A stretch of DNA of 34,241 nucleotides. It comes from PNAI01 sp964575715. GTDB lineage: Bacteria > Pseudomonadota > Alphaproteobacteria > Rhizobiales > Xanthobacteraceae. Location of the stretch: contig CAZNSG010000078.1 of NCBI GenBank assembly GCA_964575715.1, positions 1 to 34,241 of the forward strand. The letters are read 5' to 3'. The notes under the pieces were generated by a model, which saw nothing but the letters and a program-made list of their open reading frames with translations, ran no database searches and was not told the DNA's origin. The translations under genes were made by a program, and so were the position numbers. Below are positions 16,607 through 24,600 of this stretch, piece after piece. Position 1 is the first letter of the stretch. Each line of letters starts with the position of its first letter.

Positions 16607-16850
16607 GTTGCTGGATTCCGCGCTTGTCGCCGGCCGCCAACGCTGCACCAGTCACCATGACGGGTACCCTCAAGGGCGCGGCAAATGCATGAAAAAACAA
16701 CCATATGGCATGGCCGCTGTCAAAATCAAATTGCTCGAATCTAGGCCTAAAACGCAGCCGCTCGCAGATGCGAACGGCGTGTTGGAAGCAGCGCTTCGGC
16801 TCAAGATGTAATGATATCAATCGCAACCGCGGACCAACCCGCAAGCATGG

Positions 16851-18194
16851 TCAGGCCGCGCGCACGCGGGCGAAAAAGGTGGCGACCTTGGTCTCAAGCT
16901 CCAGCGCGCGCGCGGACAGGCGCGCCGTCCAGCCGGTGATTTCACCCACCGCGACCGCGCCCTGGTTCGCGGCCTGCTCCACCGAACGAATTTCGACCGA
17001 TGCGTGCGCGGTGTTGGCGGCGGAAGTCTGCACGCGGGAAGCAATTTCGCAGGTGGTGGCGTTTTGTTCGGTGATCGCGGACGCGATAGCAGTGGAGACT
17101 TCGGTCAACTTGTTGATGCCGGATGCGATCGAGGCGATCTCGCTGACGGCACCCTTGGTCGCTTCCTGAATCGCAGAAACTTGCTGGGAGATTTCTTCCG
17201 TGGCGCGCGTGGTCTGGTTGGCGAGCGCTTTCACTTCCGAAGCGACCACCGCAAATCCCCTGCCGGCATCGCCGGCGCGGGCGGCCTCGATCGTGGCATT
17301 AAGCGCCAACAGGTTTGTTTGCGATGCGATCTCGGAGATTAGACCAACTACCGAGCTGATGCGCTCGGCCGCCTCTTCAAGTGAATTGATGGACCGTTTG
17401 GTGCGCTCGGCATCGCTCACCGCGGAACGTGCCATCGCCAGGCCTCGCGCCGTCTGCTCGCCGATCTCGGCGATCGAGCTTGTCAGCTCTTCAGTGGCGG
17501 CAACGGTGGCATCGACGCTTGCCGTCGTCTCCACCGAGGCCGAGGACGCCGAAGCCATGCGTCGGAGCGTGTCCTCGGTGACCTGCTGCATGGTGGAAGA
17601 CGTAGCAGTCAGCGAACTGGATGCCTCCTTGATGGCACCGATGACCTCGCTGATCGCACCGTCGAAATCGCCGATCGCATCATCGATCGCCTTGCGCCGG
17701 GCCGCGCTTATATCCTTGGTGCGCTGCAGGTAGAAGGTCGAAGTGGTCGCGATATCGAAGAAAATCGCCTGCGAGAGAATCTTTGTGCGCTTCGCAAGGG
17801 TGGAAGGTGAGAAGCGGTGCGTACGCGCCAACACATCGATGACGTTCCGCAACACCGCAGCGCCGCAGTAGAGGCGCGCGCGCCCTTCGAATCCCAGTGC
17901 TGTTTCCTGTTCAATTGTGTTGCGGCAGATTTCGAGATAGCGGGCGTCGAAATCCGCGCTCAAGAGTGCGCGGAACTGCGCCAATTCGATCCGGCGGAAT
18001 TCATTCCCATGGCGGGCAAAAGCCGCGGCCACATGGACCAGTTTCGCTGCTCCGGCGATGACTTCGTCGATCGCACCAGCGATTTGCGGTTCGATCAGCG
18101 GGTGCAATTCGCGCAGCACGCGGCGAGCGCGATCGTTGATCTCATAATTTGCCAGGCGAGCGGCAATTTCTGGAGCGACTTCGGGTAAGGACAT
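16851..18194 (-). CDS. Soluble methyl-accepting chemotaxis protein with protoglobin-like sensor domain
   Basis: This 447-residue receptor lacks membrane segments. Residues about 20-165 are all-helical and resemble the globin-coupled sensor domain of HemAT-type aerotaxis receptors; about 180-440 form the coiled-coil signalling domain, with the conserved hairpin EIASQTNLLALNATIEAARA (near residues 290-310) that contacts CheW/CheA. It should act in cytoplasmic receptor arrays. In typical sensors the proximal heme histidine sits in a QVHARIGLEPRWY-like helix; the matching stretch here reads TIEQETALGFEGRARLY, placing Glu or Gln at that site, so heme binding is doubtful. No clear Shine-Dalgarno precedes the ATG. 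A perfect FNR/FixK-type palindrome is centred about 47 bases upstream, so control by oxygen supply is likely. The gene stands alone. Confidence 0.88.
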   Translation of the reverse strand: MSLPEVAPEIAARLANYEINDRARRVLRELHPLIEPQIAGAIDEVIAGAAKLVHVAAAFARHGNEFRRIELAQFRALLSADFDARYLEICRNTIEQETALGFEGRARLYCGAAVLRNVIDVLARTHRFSPSTLAKRTKILSQAIFFDIATTSTFYLQRTKDISAARRKAIDDAIGDFDGAISEVIGAIKEASSSLTATSSTMQQVTEDTLRRMASASSASVETTASVDATVAATEELTSSIAEIGEQTARGLAMARSAVSDAERTKRSINSLEEAAERISSVVGLISEIASQTNLLALNATIEAARAGDAGRGFAVVASEVKALANQTTRATEEISQQVSAIQEATKGAVSEIASIASGINKLTEVSTAIASAITEQNATTCEIASRVQTSAANTAHASVEIRSVEQAANQGAVAVGEITGWTARLSARALELETKVATFFARVRAA

Positions 18195-18234
18195 CGATTA
18201 ATGCATTTTTGCTGGTTGGCGAATAATAATGACA

Positions 18235-18248
18235 TTGATTTAGATCAA
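18235..18248. promoter_or_regulatory. FNR/FixK-type box TTGATTTAGATCAA
   Basis: The sequence has perfect half sites TTGAT and ATCAA separated by four bases, the consensus for FNR/FixK2/FnrN regulators of low-oxygen genes in alphaproteobacteria. It lies in the gap between the acyl-CoA-dehydrogenase-like gene and the chemoreceptor gene, 41 bases upstream of the latter's ATG. If it works as a class II site at -41.5 the transcript would have a leader of only a few bases, consistent with the missing ribosome site. Function is inferred from sequence only. Confidence 0.65.
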
Positions 18249-18370
18249 GATCGTTATCCGAGCCTTAATAGCGAGCCAACCCAGCACCGAAAGCCACGCT
18301 TTTTGTAAACTTTATGCGGCTTTGTGCGCCGCAAAAGGAGCGGCAGGGGCAGGTTCAGGGCTTCGTGCTA

Positions 18371-18389
18371 ACGGACCTTTTCACGTCCG
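18371..18389 (-). terminator. Possible weak terminator hairpin
   Basis: CGGAC (18372-18376) pairs with GTCCG (18385-18389) about 13 bases downstream of the acyl-CoA-dehydrogenase-like gene on the minus strand. The stem is only five base pairs and the downstream T content is poor, so this is tentative. Confidence 0.25.
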
Positions 18390-18402
18390 GTTTCCCCCGA
18401 TT

Positions 18403-19599
18403 TCAGTACTGCCCTCGCGGCTCCAGTCCCAGCAGATATTGGCCGTACATGGTGCCGGTCGAATCCCAGTTGAGGCTGATGTGCGAAGCCGCCGCGTGGG
18501 CATCGCGCCAGATGCGTTGCAGCGGCGAGGCTAGGAACAGCCCCTGCCCGCCGGAGGCAAGGAACAACGCATCGACCGCCTGCACCAGGAGGCGCACGCA
18601 AAATGCCTGATCGCGCCGGTTGCGCAGTCGCAGATCGGCGCTCATCGCTTCGCCGCGCTCGACCGTCGCCTGCGCCTCGGCCAAATCGCGAAACATCAGA
18701 AGCCGCGCCGCGTCGATGCAGGCAGAAGCCTCCGCAACGCGCCCCTGCACCGCGGTGAGCTCCGCCATCGCCCGGTTGCCGCCCACGACCGCGCCGCGCG
18801 TCATGCGCACCTTGGCCATGGCGAGAAAATGCGCGAGCGCGGCCTCGGCCATGCCCAGCACGGGCGCCACAATGGTGATCGGGAGCACCGCAAGAAAAGA
18901 CTGCCGATAAAGTGGATTGGAATGGACGCGGGTTCCCGGCGCGGCTCCGGCGGCGAGATCGGCAAAGCTTACCGTGCGATGCGCCGGCACAAACACGTCG
19001 GCGGCGACGATGTTCTTGCTGCCCGTCCCGGCAAGTCCCATGGTGTGCCAATTGTCATCGATCGTGCATTCACTGGTGGAAACCAGGAAGAAGCCCGGTA
19101 TCGGCCCCGCGGCCTCATGCATCATCCCGCCAAGGTAAAGCCATTGGCCGTTATCGCATCCGCTGCAGAAGCCCCATCGGCCGGAGAGACGATAGCCGCC
19201 GCCGGCCGCAACGCCCTGACCGGCCGGCGCGTAGGTTCCCGCCGCCACCGCCCCGCGATCACGCCAAAATTCCTCCTGCGCCTTGGCGGGAAAACATGCG
19301 GTGAGCCATTGATGCGAGGCAAGCAGACCATACACCCAGCCGGACGAACCGCAGCCGCCGGCAATGACCGCAACGACTTGTGCAAAAACATCAAAGCCGT
19401 ATTCGAATCCGCCAAAGGCTCGCGGCTGCAGAATGCGAAACAGCTCCAGCCCGCGCATGCGCTCGATCACGTCGTCTGCAATACGACGATCCGCTTCCGT
19501 CTGCTGCGCGCGGGCGCGCACAAATTCCGCGATTTCGCGCGCGCGCGACAATAGTTCGGACACATCCGGCCTGGCCGATGAGCTGGTGGCGGCCGACAT
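18403..19599 (-). CDS. Acyl-CoA-dehydrogenase-fold flavin monooxygenase (group D, HsaA/DszC-like)
   Basis: This 398-residue protein has the acyl-CoA dehydrogenase fold but the signatures of two-component flavin monooxygenases (HsaA, HpaB, DszC type), which use reduced flavin from a partner reductase to hydroxylate phenols or oxidise thio-compounds. Evidence: the short N-terminal helical domain with LRILQPRAFGG-like wording (LFRILQPRAFGGFEYG), SGRWGFCSGCDNGQWL where the oxygenases typically have SGRWxFASG, DNWHTMGLAGTGSKNI in the beta domain and a C-terminal AHAAASHISLNWD motif including the conserved His. A GGAGCG ribosome site precedes the ATG. No reductase is seen nearby. The intradiol dioxygenase 3 kb away would fit a phenol hydroxylation followed by ring cleavage, but the genes are not in one operon. 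Confidence 0.85.
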   Translation of the reverse strand: MSAATSSSARPDVSELLSRAREIAEFVRARAQQTEADRRIADDVIERMRGLELFRILQPRAFGGFEYGFDVFAQVVAVIAGGCGSSGWVYGLLASHQWLTACFPAKAQEEFWRDRGAVAAGTYAPAGQGVAAGGGYRLSGRWGFCSGCDNGQWLYLGGMMHEAAGPIPGFFLVSTSECTIDDNWHTMGLAGTGSKNIVAADVFVPAHRTVSFADLAAGAAPGTRVHSNPLYRQSFLAVLPITIVAPVLGMAEAALAHFLAMAKVRMTRGAVVGGNRAMAELTAVQGRVAEASACIDAARLLMFRDLAEAQATVERGEAMSADLRLRNRRDQAFCVRLLVQAVDALFLASGGQGLFLASPLQRIWRDAHAAASHISLNWDSTGTMYGQYLLGLEPRGQY

Positions 19600-19772
19600 G
19601 CGATTTTGCGCTCCGGTCTCGAGCTTCGCTCAAGGAGGCTGATCCTAGCACATTGTGTGTCCGCCCTGGCCAGCGCGATCGCGCCACGCGTTATGTTGCC
19701 CACCAAAGGCATCCAGCGTAAGCTTCAACTTCAACGCGTTATTCTTGTGGTTCGATAGCAAGGTTGCTGCGC

Positions 19773-20156
19773 ATGGTATCGTCCGCAGAGGCACGTATCC
19801 GGCAGCTCACCAAGGGCATGCTGCACAAGAAGTTCTACGTGATCCTCTCCAAGGGAAGCGCGACGCCGGAGCAGATTGGTGTGCTCTTGCCGCAACATCT
19901 TGAGTACATGATCGGCCTAGAAAAGAACGGCGTGCTGTTTGCATCCGGCCCGCTGGCGGATGGCGGAGGCAAGACGCGTGGCGATGGCCTTACGATTGTT
20001 CGCGCGGCAAGCGCGGCAGACGCGTACAAGATCGCCGAACGTGACCCGTTCGTCGTCCACGGCTTGCGCACATTTGAGATACGGGAATGGACGGTGATGG
20101 AAGGATCGCTCGCCATCCGGTTGAATTTCTCCGATCAAACGCTGGAATTGACATGA
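19773..20156 (+). CDS. YciI family protein
   Basis: This 127-residue single-domain protein of the YCII/muconolactone-isomerase-like (ferredoxin-fold) superfamily has its core KKFYVILSKGSATPEQIGVL followed by LPQHLEYMIGLEKNGVLFAS, giving the family's active-site His in the second strand-helix unit. DPFVVHGLRTFEIREWTVMEG is the typical last strand region. The ATG at 19773 is chosen; a TTG nine bases earlier would add three residues and neither has a strong ribosome site. It is divergent from the monooxygenase-like gene, with about 170 bases between them, and is followed by a dehydrogenase and a binding protein in the same direction. A small isomerase/dehalogenase-like step in a catabolic pathway is possible. 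Compare the truncated YciI fragment at 29040. Confidence 0.82.
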   Translation: MVSSAEARIRQLTKGMLHKKFYVILSKGSATPEQIGVLLPQHLEYMIGLEKNGVLFASGPLADGGGKTRGDGLTIVRAASAADAYKIAERDPFVVHGLRTFEIREWTVMEGSLAIRLNFSDQTLELT

Positions 20157-20199
20157 GTGGGCGCGCATTGCCTAAGATCGACATGGGGCTAGAGGGCGA

Positions 20200-21093
20200 A
20201 TGGAAACGGTCGGTTTCATCGGAGTAGGCAGGATCGGGCTGCCGATCTCGGAGAATTTGATCAAGAGCGGTTACCGCGTGCTCGGCTACCGCCGCAGCTC
20301 GCTTGCGGACTTTGAACGAATCGGCGGCGTGCCGGCGCGCTCGCCGGCGGAAATTGGCGCCCAGACCGACATTGTATTTTCTTGCGTTCCTTCGACCGCG
20401 GCCATGGACGATGTCGTGCAAGGACCGCAAGGCCTGATCCATTCGGCGCGGCCGGGGCAAATCATCGTCGAGCTCGGTTCGCATCCGGTGCCGGATAAGG
20501 AGAAACACGTCGCCACACTCGCCAGGAAGGGCGCGACGTATATCGATGGTGAAGTGAGCGGCACACCCGGAATGGTGGCGGCCCGCAAGGCGGTCATTTA
20601 TCTCGGCGGCGAAGCGCAGGCGTGCAAGCAAATCGAGCCGGTGGTGAAGGGCTTTGCCGACATGTGCCTCTATTTCGGGCCGTTTGGCGCCGCGAGCAAG
20701 GTCAAGCTGGTCAATAATCTCTTGGTGGCGATTCACATTGCGGCCACCGCCGAAGCGATGGCGCTCGGGCTCAAAGCCGGCGTCGATGTCGATCTGATGA
20801 TCAAGGCGATCGCCAGCGGCAGCGGCGGCTCGACCCAGTTCGGCATCCGCGCGCCGTGGATGGCGCAACGCAAATTCACCCCGGCGCAGGGCACGGCATC
20901 GACACTCGCGCACTATTTCGATCTGATCGGAGATTGGGCCGACCGCACCGGCACGGCGACGCCGCTGCTCGATCGCGCGGCCGAACTCTATCAGCGCTGC
21001 ATTGAGATGGGGCTGGGTGAAAAACATGACGTTGCAGTGATGGTGGATGTGATCAATTCGATGCCGCGCAAAAAAGAAATAACGCCGCGATGA
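20200..21093 (+). CDS. NAD(P)-dependent beta-hydroxyacid dehydrogenase (HIBADH family)
   Basis: This 297-residue enzyme has the two-domain structure of 3-hydroxyisobutyrate / tartronate-semialdehyde dehydrogenases. The N-terminal Rossmann motif is GFIGVGRIGLPISENL. An Arg pair after the second strand (GYRRSS) hints at NADP preference. The substrate loop is EVSGTPGMVAA, and the catalytic lysine is Lys169 in KVKLVNNLLVA. The usual DAPVSGG substrate loop is altered to DGEVSGTPG, so the substrate may differ from classical members. It starts 43 bases after the YciI stop, with GAGGG just upstream of the ATG, and its stop lies about 80 bases before the solute-binding-protein gene. Reversible oxidation of a short hydroxyacid to a semialdehyde is expected. 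Confidence 0.9.
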   Translation: METVGFIGVGRIGLPISENLIKSGYRVLGYRRSSLADFERIGGVPARSPAEIGAQTDIVFSCVPSTAAMDDVVQGPQGLIHSARPGQIIVELGSHPVPDKEKHVATLARKGATYIDGEVSGTPGMVAARKAVIYLGGEAQACKQIEPVVKGFADMCLYFGPFGAASKVKLVNNLLVAIHIAATAEAMALGLKAGVDVDLMIKAIASGSGGSTQFGIRAPWMAQRKFTPAQGTASTLAHYFDLIGDWADRTGTATPLLDRAAELYQRCIEMGLGEKHDVAVMVDVINSMPRKKEITPR

Positions 21094-21176
21094 AATAAGA
21101 GGTGATTCAAAAATAGCAAAGCCCCCAAAAGCAGGGCGAAGAAATAAAGATAGATCACGAGCACAGGGAGGAGCCT

Positions 21177-22454
21177 ATGTCTTGCAAGCTAAAATTCGCA
21201 AGCACGCTACGAACGATTGGCGCTGCATTGCTGGCAGGAATGTTCTGGCTGTCGGGAGCGGCCGCGCAGAGCACAAATCCAATCAAGATCGGCTTCAGCA
21301 TGGCGCTGACGGGCGCCGTTGCCGCTCCCGGCAAGCAGGTGTTGGCCGCAATCGAGCTCTGGCGCGATGACGTCAACGCCAAGGGTGGTCTGCTCGGCCG
21401 TCCGGTCGAGCTCATCTACTACGACGACCAGAGCACGCCCGCGACCGTGCCAGGCATCTACACCAAGCTGCTCACCATCGACAAAGTCGATCTGCTGCTG
21501 GGCCCCTATGCGACCAATATGGTCGCTCCGGCGATGCCGGTCATCATACAAGCCAACAAGATGACCATCAGCATCTTGTCGATCGGCATCAACCGGCACT
21601 TCAATAATTATTCGCGATATTTCTCGATGGTGCCAGTCGGGCCGGAAGGTGTGCGCTCGTTCTCAATCGGATTTTTCGAGCTGGCGGCGGCGCAGAAACC
21701 GAAACCGCAGACCGTTGCGATCATCGCGGCCGATGCCGAGTTCGCGCGCAGCGCCTCCGACGGCGCCCGCGAGGAAGCGAAGAAGCAAGGCTTCAAGATC
21801 ATCTACGACCAGAGCTACCCGCCCAGCACCGCCGACTTCACGCCACTCGTGCGCGCCGTGCAGGCAAGCAATGTGGATATCGTCTACGTCGCAGCCTATC
21901 CTCCGGACACCGTCGGTATCGTGCGCGCGGCCAACGAGATCGGACTTGCACCGAAGATGTTCGGCGGCGCCATGATTGGAATGCTGGTCACTCCCATCAA
22001 GGTGCAACTCGGGCCGGTCGCGAACGGCCTCGTGGTTGCGGAAACCTTCGTGCCGGCGCCGACGTTCAATTTCCCTGGTGTTGCCGATTTGCTCAAGCGA
22101 TACCAGGCAAAGGCCGCTGGGGCGGGGATCGACCCGCTGGGCTTCGGCTACGTCCCGTTTGGCTATGCCGCAGGACAAGTGCTTGCCCAAGCGGTGAGCG
22201 CAACGAAGAGCCTCGACCACGACAAGCTCGCCGACTACATGCACAAGAATGCCTTCAAGACGGTGGTCGGCGACCTTACCTTCGGCATGGATGGGGAATG
22301 GTCCAAGGCCCGCCAGGTTTTCACGCAATACCAGAATGTGGAGCCGAACAATCTTGATCAGTTCCGCGACACCAAGAAAAATCCGATCCTTTGGCCGCCG
22401 CAGTTCAAGACCGGCAATCTCATCTATCCCTATGCGAACGCCCGCAAGAAATAG
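21177..22454 (+). CDS. ABC transporter substrate-binding protein, branched-chain amino acid (LivJ) type
   Basis: This 425-residue periplasmic binding protein has a signal peptide (residues about 1-30, SGAAAQ cleavage). Its Peripla_BP_6 fold is marked by IKIGFSMALTGAVAAPGKQ, DVNAKGGLLGRPVELIYYDD and VDLLLGPYATNMVAPAMPV. Such proteins in soil alphaproteobacteria often bind aromatic acids or amides instead of amino acids. A good GGGAGGAG site precedes the ATG. No permeases or ATPases of the matching LivHMGF type are present in the window, so it is an orphan here and may share a transporter encoded elsewhere. The gene follows the YciI and dehydrogenase genes in the same direction, suggesting that its ligand feeds that short pathway. 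Confidence 0.9.
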   Translation: MSCKLKFASTLRTIGAALLAGMFWLSGAAAQSTNPIKIGFSMALTGAVAAPGKQVLAAIELWRDDVNAKGGLLGRPVELIYYDDQSTPATVPGIYTKLLTIDKVDLLLGPYATNMVAPAMPVIIQANKMTISILSIGINRHFNNYSRYFSMVPVGPEGVRSFSIGFFELAAAQKPKPQTVAIIAADAEFARSASDGAREEAKKQGFKIIYDQSYPPSTADFTPLVRAVQASNVDIVYVAAYPPDTVGIVRAANEIGLAPKMFGGAMIGMLVTPIKVQLGPVANGLVVAETFVPAPTFNFPGVADLLKRYQAKAAGAGIDPLGFGYVPFGYAAGQVLAQAVSATKSLDHDKLADYMHKNAFKTVVGDLTFGMDGEWSKARQVFTQYQNVEPNNLDQFRDTKKNPILWPPQFKTGNLIYPYANARKK

Positions 22455-22477
22455 CGCAGCAATATAAGGCGCGGTGT

Positions 22478-22512
22478 GGCGACGCGCCGATCGTCTGATT
22501 TAATGCGTCGCC
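22478..22512. terminator. Possible bidirectional terminator hairpin between convergent genes
   Basis: GGCGACGC (22478-22485) is a perfect inverted match to GCGTCGCC (22505-22512). It lies in the 45-base gap between the convergent binding-protein and dioxygenase genes and includes the dioxygenase stop codon. There is no strong U-tract, so confidence is low. Confidence 0.3.
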
Positions 22513-23444
22513 GCCAAATATGTCGGCCGCATCTCGCTCGACTTTGCCTTGTCGTGAATCGGTGCGCGCGGCAGCCGCGCCGCGCCGGCTTCCATCGTGA
22601 ACGTGTAGTCGAGCGTGTACCATGGCGCCCTGACGACGGTATCCGGCGGCTTACCGCCGTCGTGCCGGACATAGTTGCCGAGCAGTGCCTTGGTGACGCC
22701 GAACTGCACATCGGTTTCGATGTGCGGGTCTTCCGGCACATAGACCTGCGATATGTGCGTCTTGAAGCCTTGCTTGAAGATCAGGAAATGCAGATGTGCC
22801 GGACGCATATTGTGGCGCCCTTGCGCGCGCAGGAGGTCGCCGACCGGGCCGTCGATCGGAATTGGATAACCCGCCGGCAGAATACTGCGGAATGAAAAAT
22901 GTCCCTTGGTGTCGGTGGTAAACTTGCCGCGCAAATTCATGTCGGCCTGGGTCGGATCCTGGTTTTCGTAAAGCCCTTCGGTGGAGGATTGCCAGATGTC
23001 CACCTCGGCGCCCGAAACCGGGTTGCCTTTGGCGTCCTTGACCCAGGCGTTGACGAACAATGCCGGCCCTGGCGTGGGTGAGCGGACAATCAAGCCGCCA
23101 TTCTCGGTGCGCGGCGAATCCAGGCGCCAGAACGGGCCGAGCAGGTTGGCGGTCGTGTCGGTCTGACCGTTGTTGCCGTTGTTGAGCAGGCAAACGAGCG
23201 TGGAGACGCCAAGCGATCCGGCCATCAACACCGCTTCGTTGTGGTAGGCATTGGTCTGCTCGCCGATGGCGTTGATATAGCCGCAGGCCTTCTGAAACTC
23301 CTCCTCGGTCAGCTTGACTTCGCGGATGAAGGCATGGAGGTGGCGCACCAATGCGGACGCAACTTCGCGAAATCGTTCATCCGGCGCATGTTCGATCTCG
23401 CTCAAAACCGCCTTGGTGACCGAGTCGGGCCCCTCGATGATCAT
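22500..23444 (-). CDS. Intradiol ring-cleavage dioxygenase (catechol/hydroxyquinol 1,2-dioxygenase type)
   Basis: This 314-residue non-heme Fe(III) dioxygenase opens a catechol-type ring between the two hydroxyls. The N-terminal helical dimerisation domain (about 1-100, ending TANLLGPFW) is present, which points to the catechol/chlorocatechol/hydroxyquinol group and not the protocatechuate enzyme. The four iron ligands are visible: Tyr159 in EGLYENQ, Tyr193 in PAGYPIP, and His217 and His219 in RPAHLHF. The C-terminal 30 residues (AARLPRAPIHDKAKSSEMRP) are an extension. No muconate cycloisomerase or maleylacetate reductase gene is adjacent, so downstream steps are encoded elsewhere. The gene stands alone on the minus strand with a 244-base upstream region that holds an inverted repeat and a tandem decamer. 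Confidence 0.92.
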   Translation of the reverse strand: MIIEGPDSVTKAVLSEIEHAPDERFREVASALVRHLHAFIREVKLTEEEFQKACGYINAIGEQTNAYHNEAVLMAGSLGVSTLVCLLNNGNNGQTDTTANLLGPFWRLDSPRTENGGLIVRSPTPGPALFVNAWVKDAKGNPVSGAEVDIWQSSTEGLYENQDPTQADMNLRGKFTTDTKGHFSFRSILPAGYPIPIDGPVGDLLRAQGRHNMRPAHLHFLIFKQGFKTHISQVYVPEDPHIETDVQFGVTKALLGNYVRHDGGKPPDTVVRAPWYTLDYTFTMEAGAARLPRAPIHDKAKSSEMRPTYLAATH

Positions 23445-23488
23445 GGAACGCTCTCCCGAGCGGCGATGCCTGCCACTCTTTGCTCAAT

Positions 23489-23517
23489 GCAATGCGTTCG
23501 CAATTGATAAGCATTGC
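23489..23517. promoter_or_regulatory. Inverted repeat upstream of the dioxygenase gene, possible operator
   Basis: GCAATGC (23489-23495) and GCATTGC (23511-23517) form a seven-base palindrome with a 15-base spacer, 45-73 bases upstream of the dioxygenase start. The size fits a site for a LysR- or IclR-type regulator, but no regulator gene is adjacent. Tentative. Confidence 0.3.
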
Positions 23518-23610
23518 GCGCGAATAACTCAATCCCCGAATCCGCGGGACCTGCGTGAGTGCATAGGAGCATGCCCGCAATCGTGGAGCTGGGAGATCGG
23601 GAGTCTCATT

Positions 23611-23640
23611 GCCCAAGATCGCCCAAGATTGCCCAAGAAC
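23611..23640. repeat. Three tandem decamers, consensus GCCCAAGATY
   Basis: GCCCAAGATC, GCCCAAGATT and GCCCAAGAAC follow each other without a gap in the region upstream of the dioxygenase gene and downstream of the guanidino-hydrolase gene. The spacing of one helical turn could suit a DNA-binding protein, or this may be simple slippage. Confidence 0.7.
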
Positions 23641-23688
23641 TGACGCGCAGTTTCTGATGTTTCGATCGAAGCGAAAACCTGCCATGGC

Positions 23689-24600
23689 TTACGCCGCGGC
23701 GATGCCGGCCTCGGCGCGTACTCCGGCGCTGCGGCAATCGAGCCGGAGCGTGAGACAGAATGCACTGCCGCCGCTGCGCTGAAAAGAGTTGAGCGGCGTC
23801 GTGATGACGCGGTAGCCCTGCGCCTCGATCGTGGCGCGCAATCGATCGCTGCACCTGGAAAGCATGATCGCATTGTCGATCGAGACCGCATTGGCTGCAA
23901 ACCAGCGGGCATCGTCGAAGCTGATTTCAATCCGCCGCTCGGCCGGCACCCGTCGGCAAATTTCCGCGCGGCCTGCCGCGGTAAAGGCGTTCGGGTAATA
24001 GATGACTTCGCCACCGGGTAGCGGGCGCAGCGCTGTGTCCATGTGATAGAAGCGGGAGTCCGCGAGTTCCAATGCAACCACATCCACGCCGAACTCCTGT
24101 TCGACCGCGTGGCACGCAGCAGCGTCGGAGCGTTGTCCGTATCCCATCCAGAACAAATTTCGCACTTGATCCCACACGCAATCACCGGCGCCTTCCAGCA
24201 CGAGGCCGCCGGGCAGCTGGCTGACCGAGTCGATCACACCATTGTCCTTGAGCATCGAAAACATCGTCTCAAAGTGCGGCTCTTCCGCTTGGCGCTGCGG
24301 ATGGCGGAATCGCGCCAGCAGCGCCTTACCGTCGAGGACGACGGCGGCGTTGGCGGTGAACACCAGATCGGGAAGACCTGGAACAGGGGGGACCAATTCG
24401 ATTTGCGCGCCCAGATCAAGCATGGCGCCATGCAGGCGATCCCATTCCTTGCGTGCGGCGGAGGCAAGCGCGCGGTCGTCGCGCGCCCAGCTCTTCGGAT
24501 CCATCCATGGATTGATCGCATACGTCACCGCGAAGTGCTCGGGCCGGCACATCAGGAAGCATGCTTTGGGTTGCAGCCAAGTCATCGGCTTGACCCTCAT
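23689..24600 (-). CDS. Arginine dihydrolase / dimethylargininase-like guanidino hydrolase
   Basis: This 303-residue protein has the pentein fold of arginine deiminases, DDAH and amidinotransferases. Catalytic positions visible are His186 in FYHMDTALRPL, Cys282 in GGSAFCLTLRL near the C-terminus, and acidic residues in LEGAGD. The N-terminal FLMCRPEHFAVTYAINPWMD and the PDLVFTANAAVV block (Asn84) resemble the cyanobacterial arginine dihydrolase (ArgZ/AgrE), in which an Asn at this place is tied to direct conversion of arginine to ornithine, CO2 and ammonia. The ATG overlaps the stop of the ornithine aminotransferase gene by four bases (ATGA), so the two are coupled; making ornithine for that enzyme is the natural role. 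Arginine deiminase or dimethylarginine hydrolysis remain alternatives. Confidence 0.85.
   Translation of the reverse strand: MRVKPMTWLQPKACFLMCRPEHFAVTYAINPWMDPKSWARDDRALASAARKEWDRLHGAMLDLGAQIELVPPVPGLPDLVFTANAAVVLDGKALLARFRHPQRQAEEPHFETMFSMLKDNGVIDSVSQLPGGLVLEGAGDCVWDQVRNLFWMGYGQRSDAAACHAVEQEFGVDVVALELADSRFYHMDTALRPLPGGEVIYYPNAFTAAGRAEICRRVPAERRIEISFDDARWFAANAVSIDNAIMLSRCSDRLRATIEAQGYRVITTPLNSFQRSGGSAFCLTLRLDCRSAGVRAEAGIAAA

Noticed and set aside
23611..23640. CRISPR-like array
   Set aside because: The decamers are contiguous with no spacers, so this is a simple tandem repeat. No other regularly spaced repeats were found in the window.
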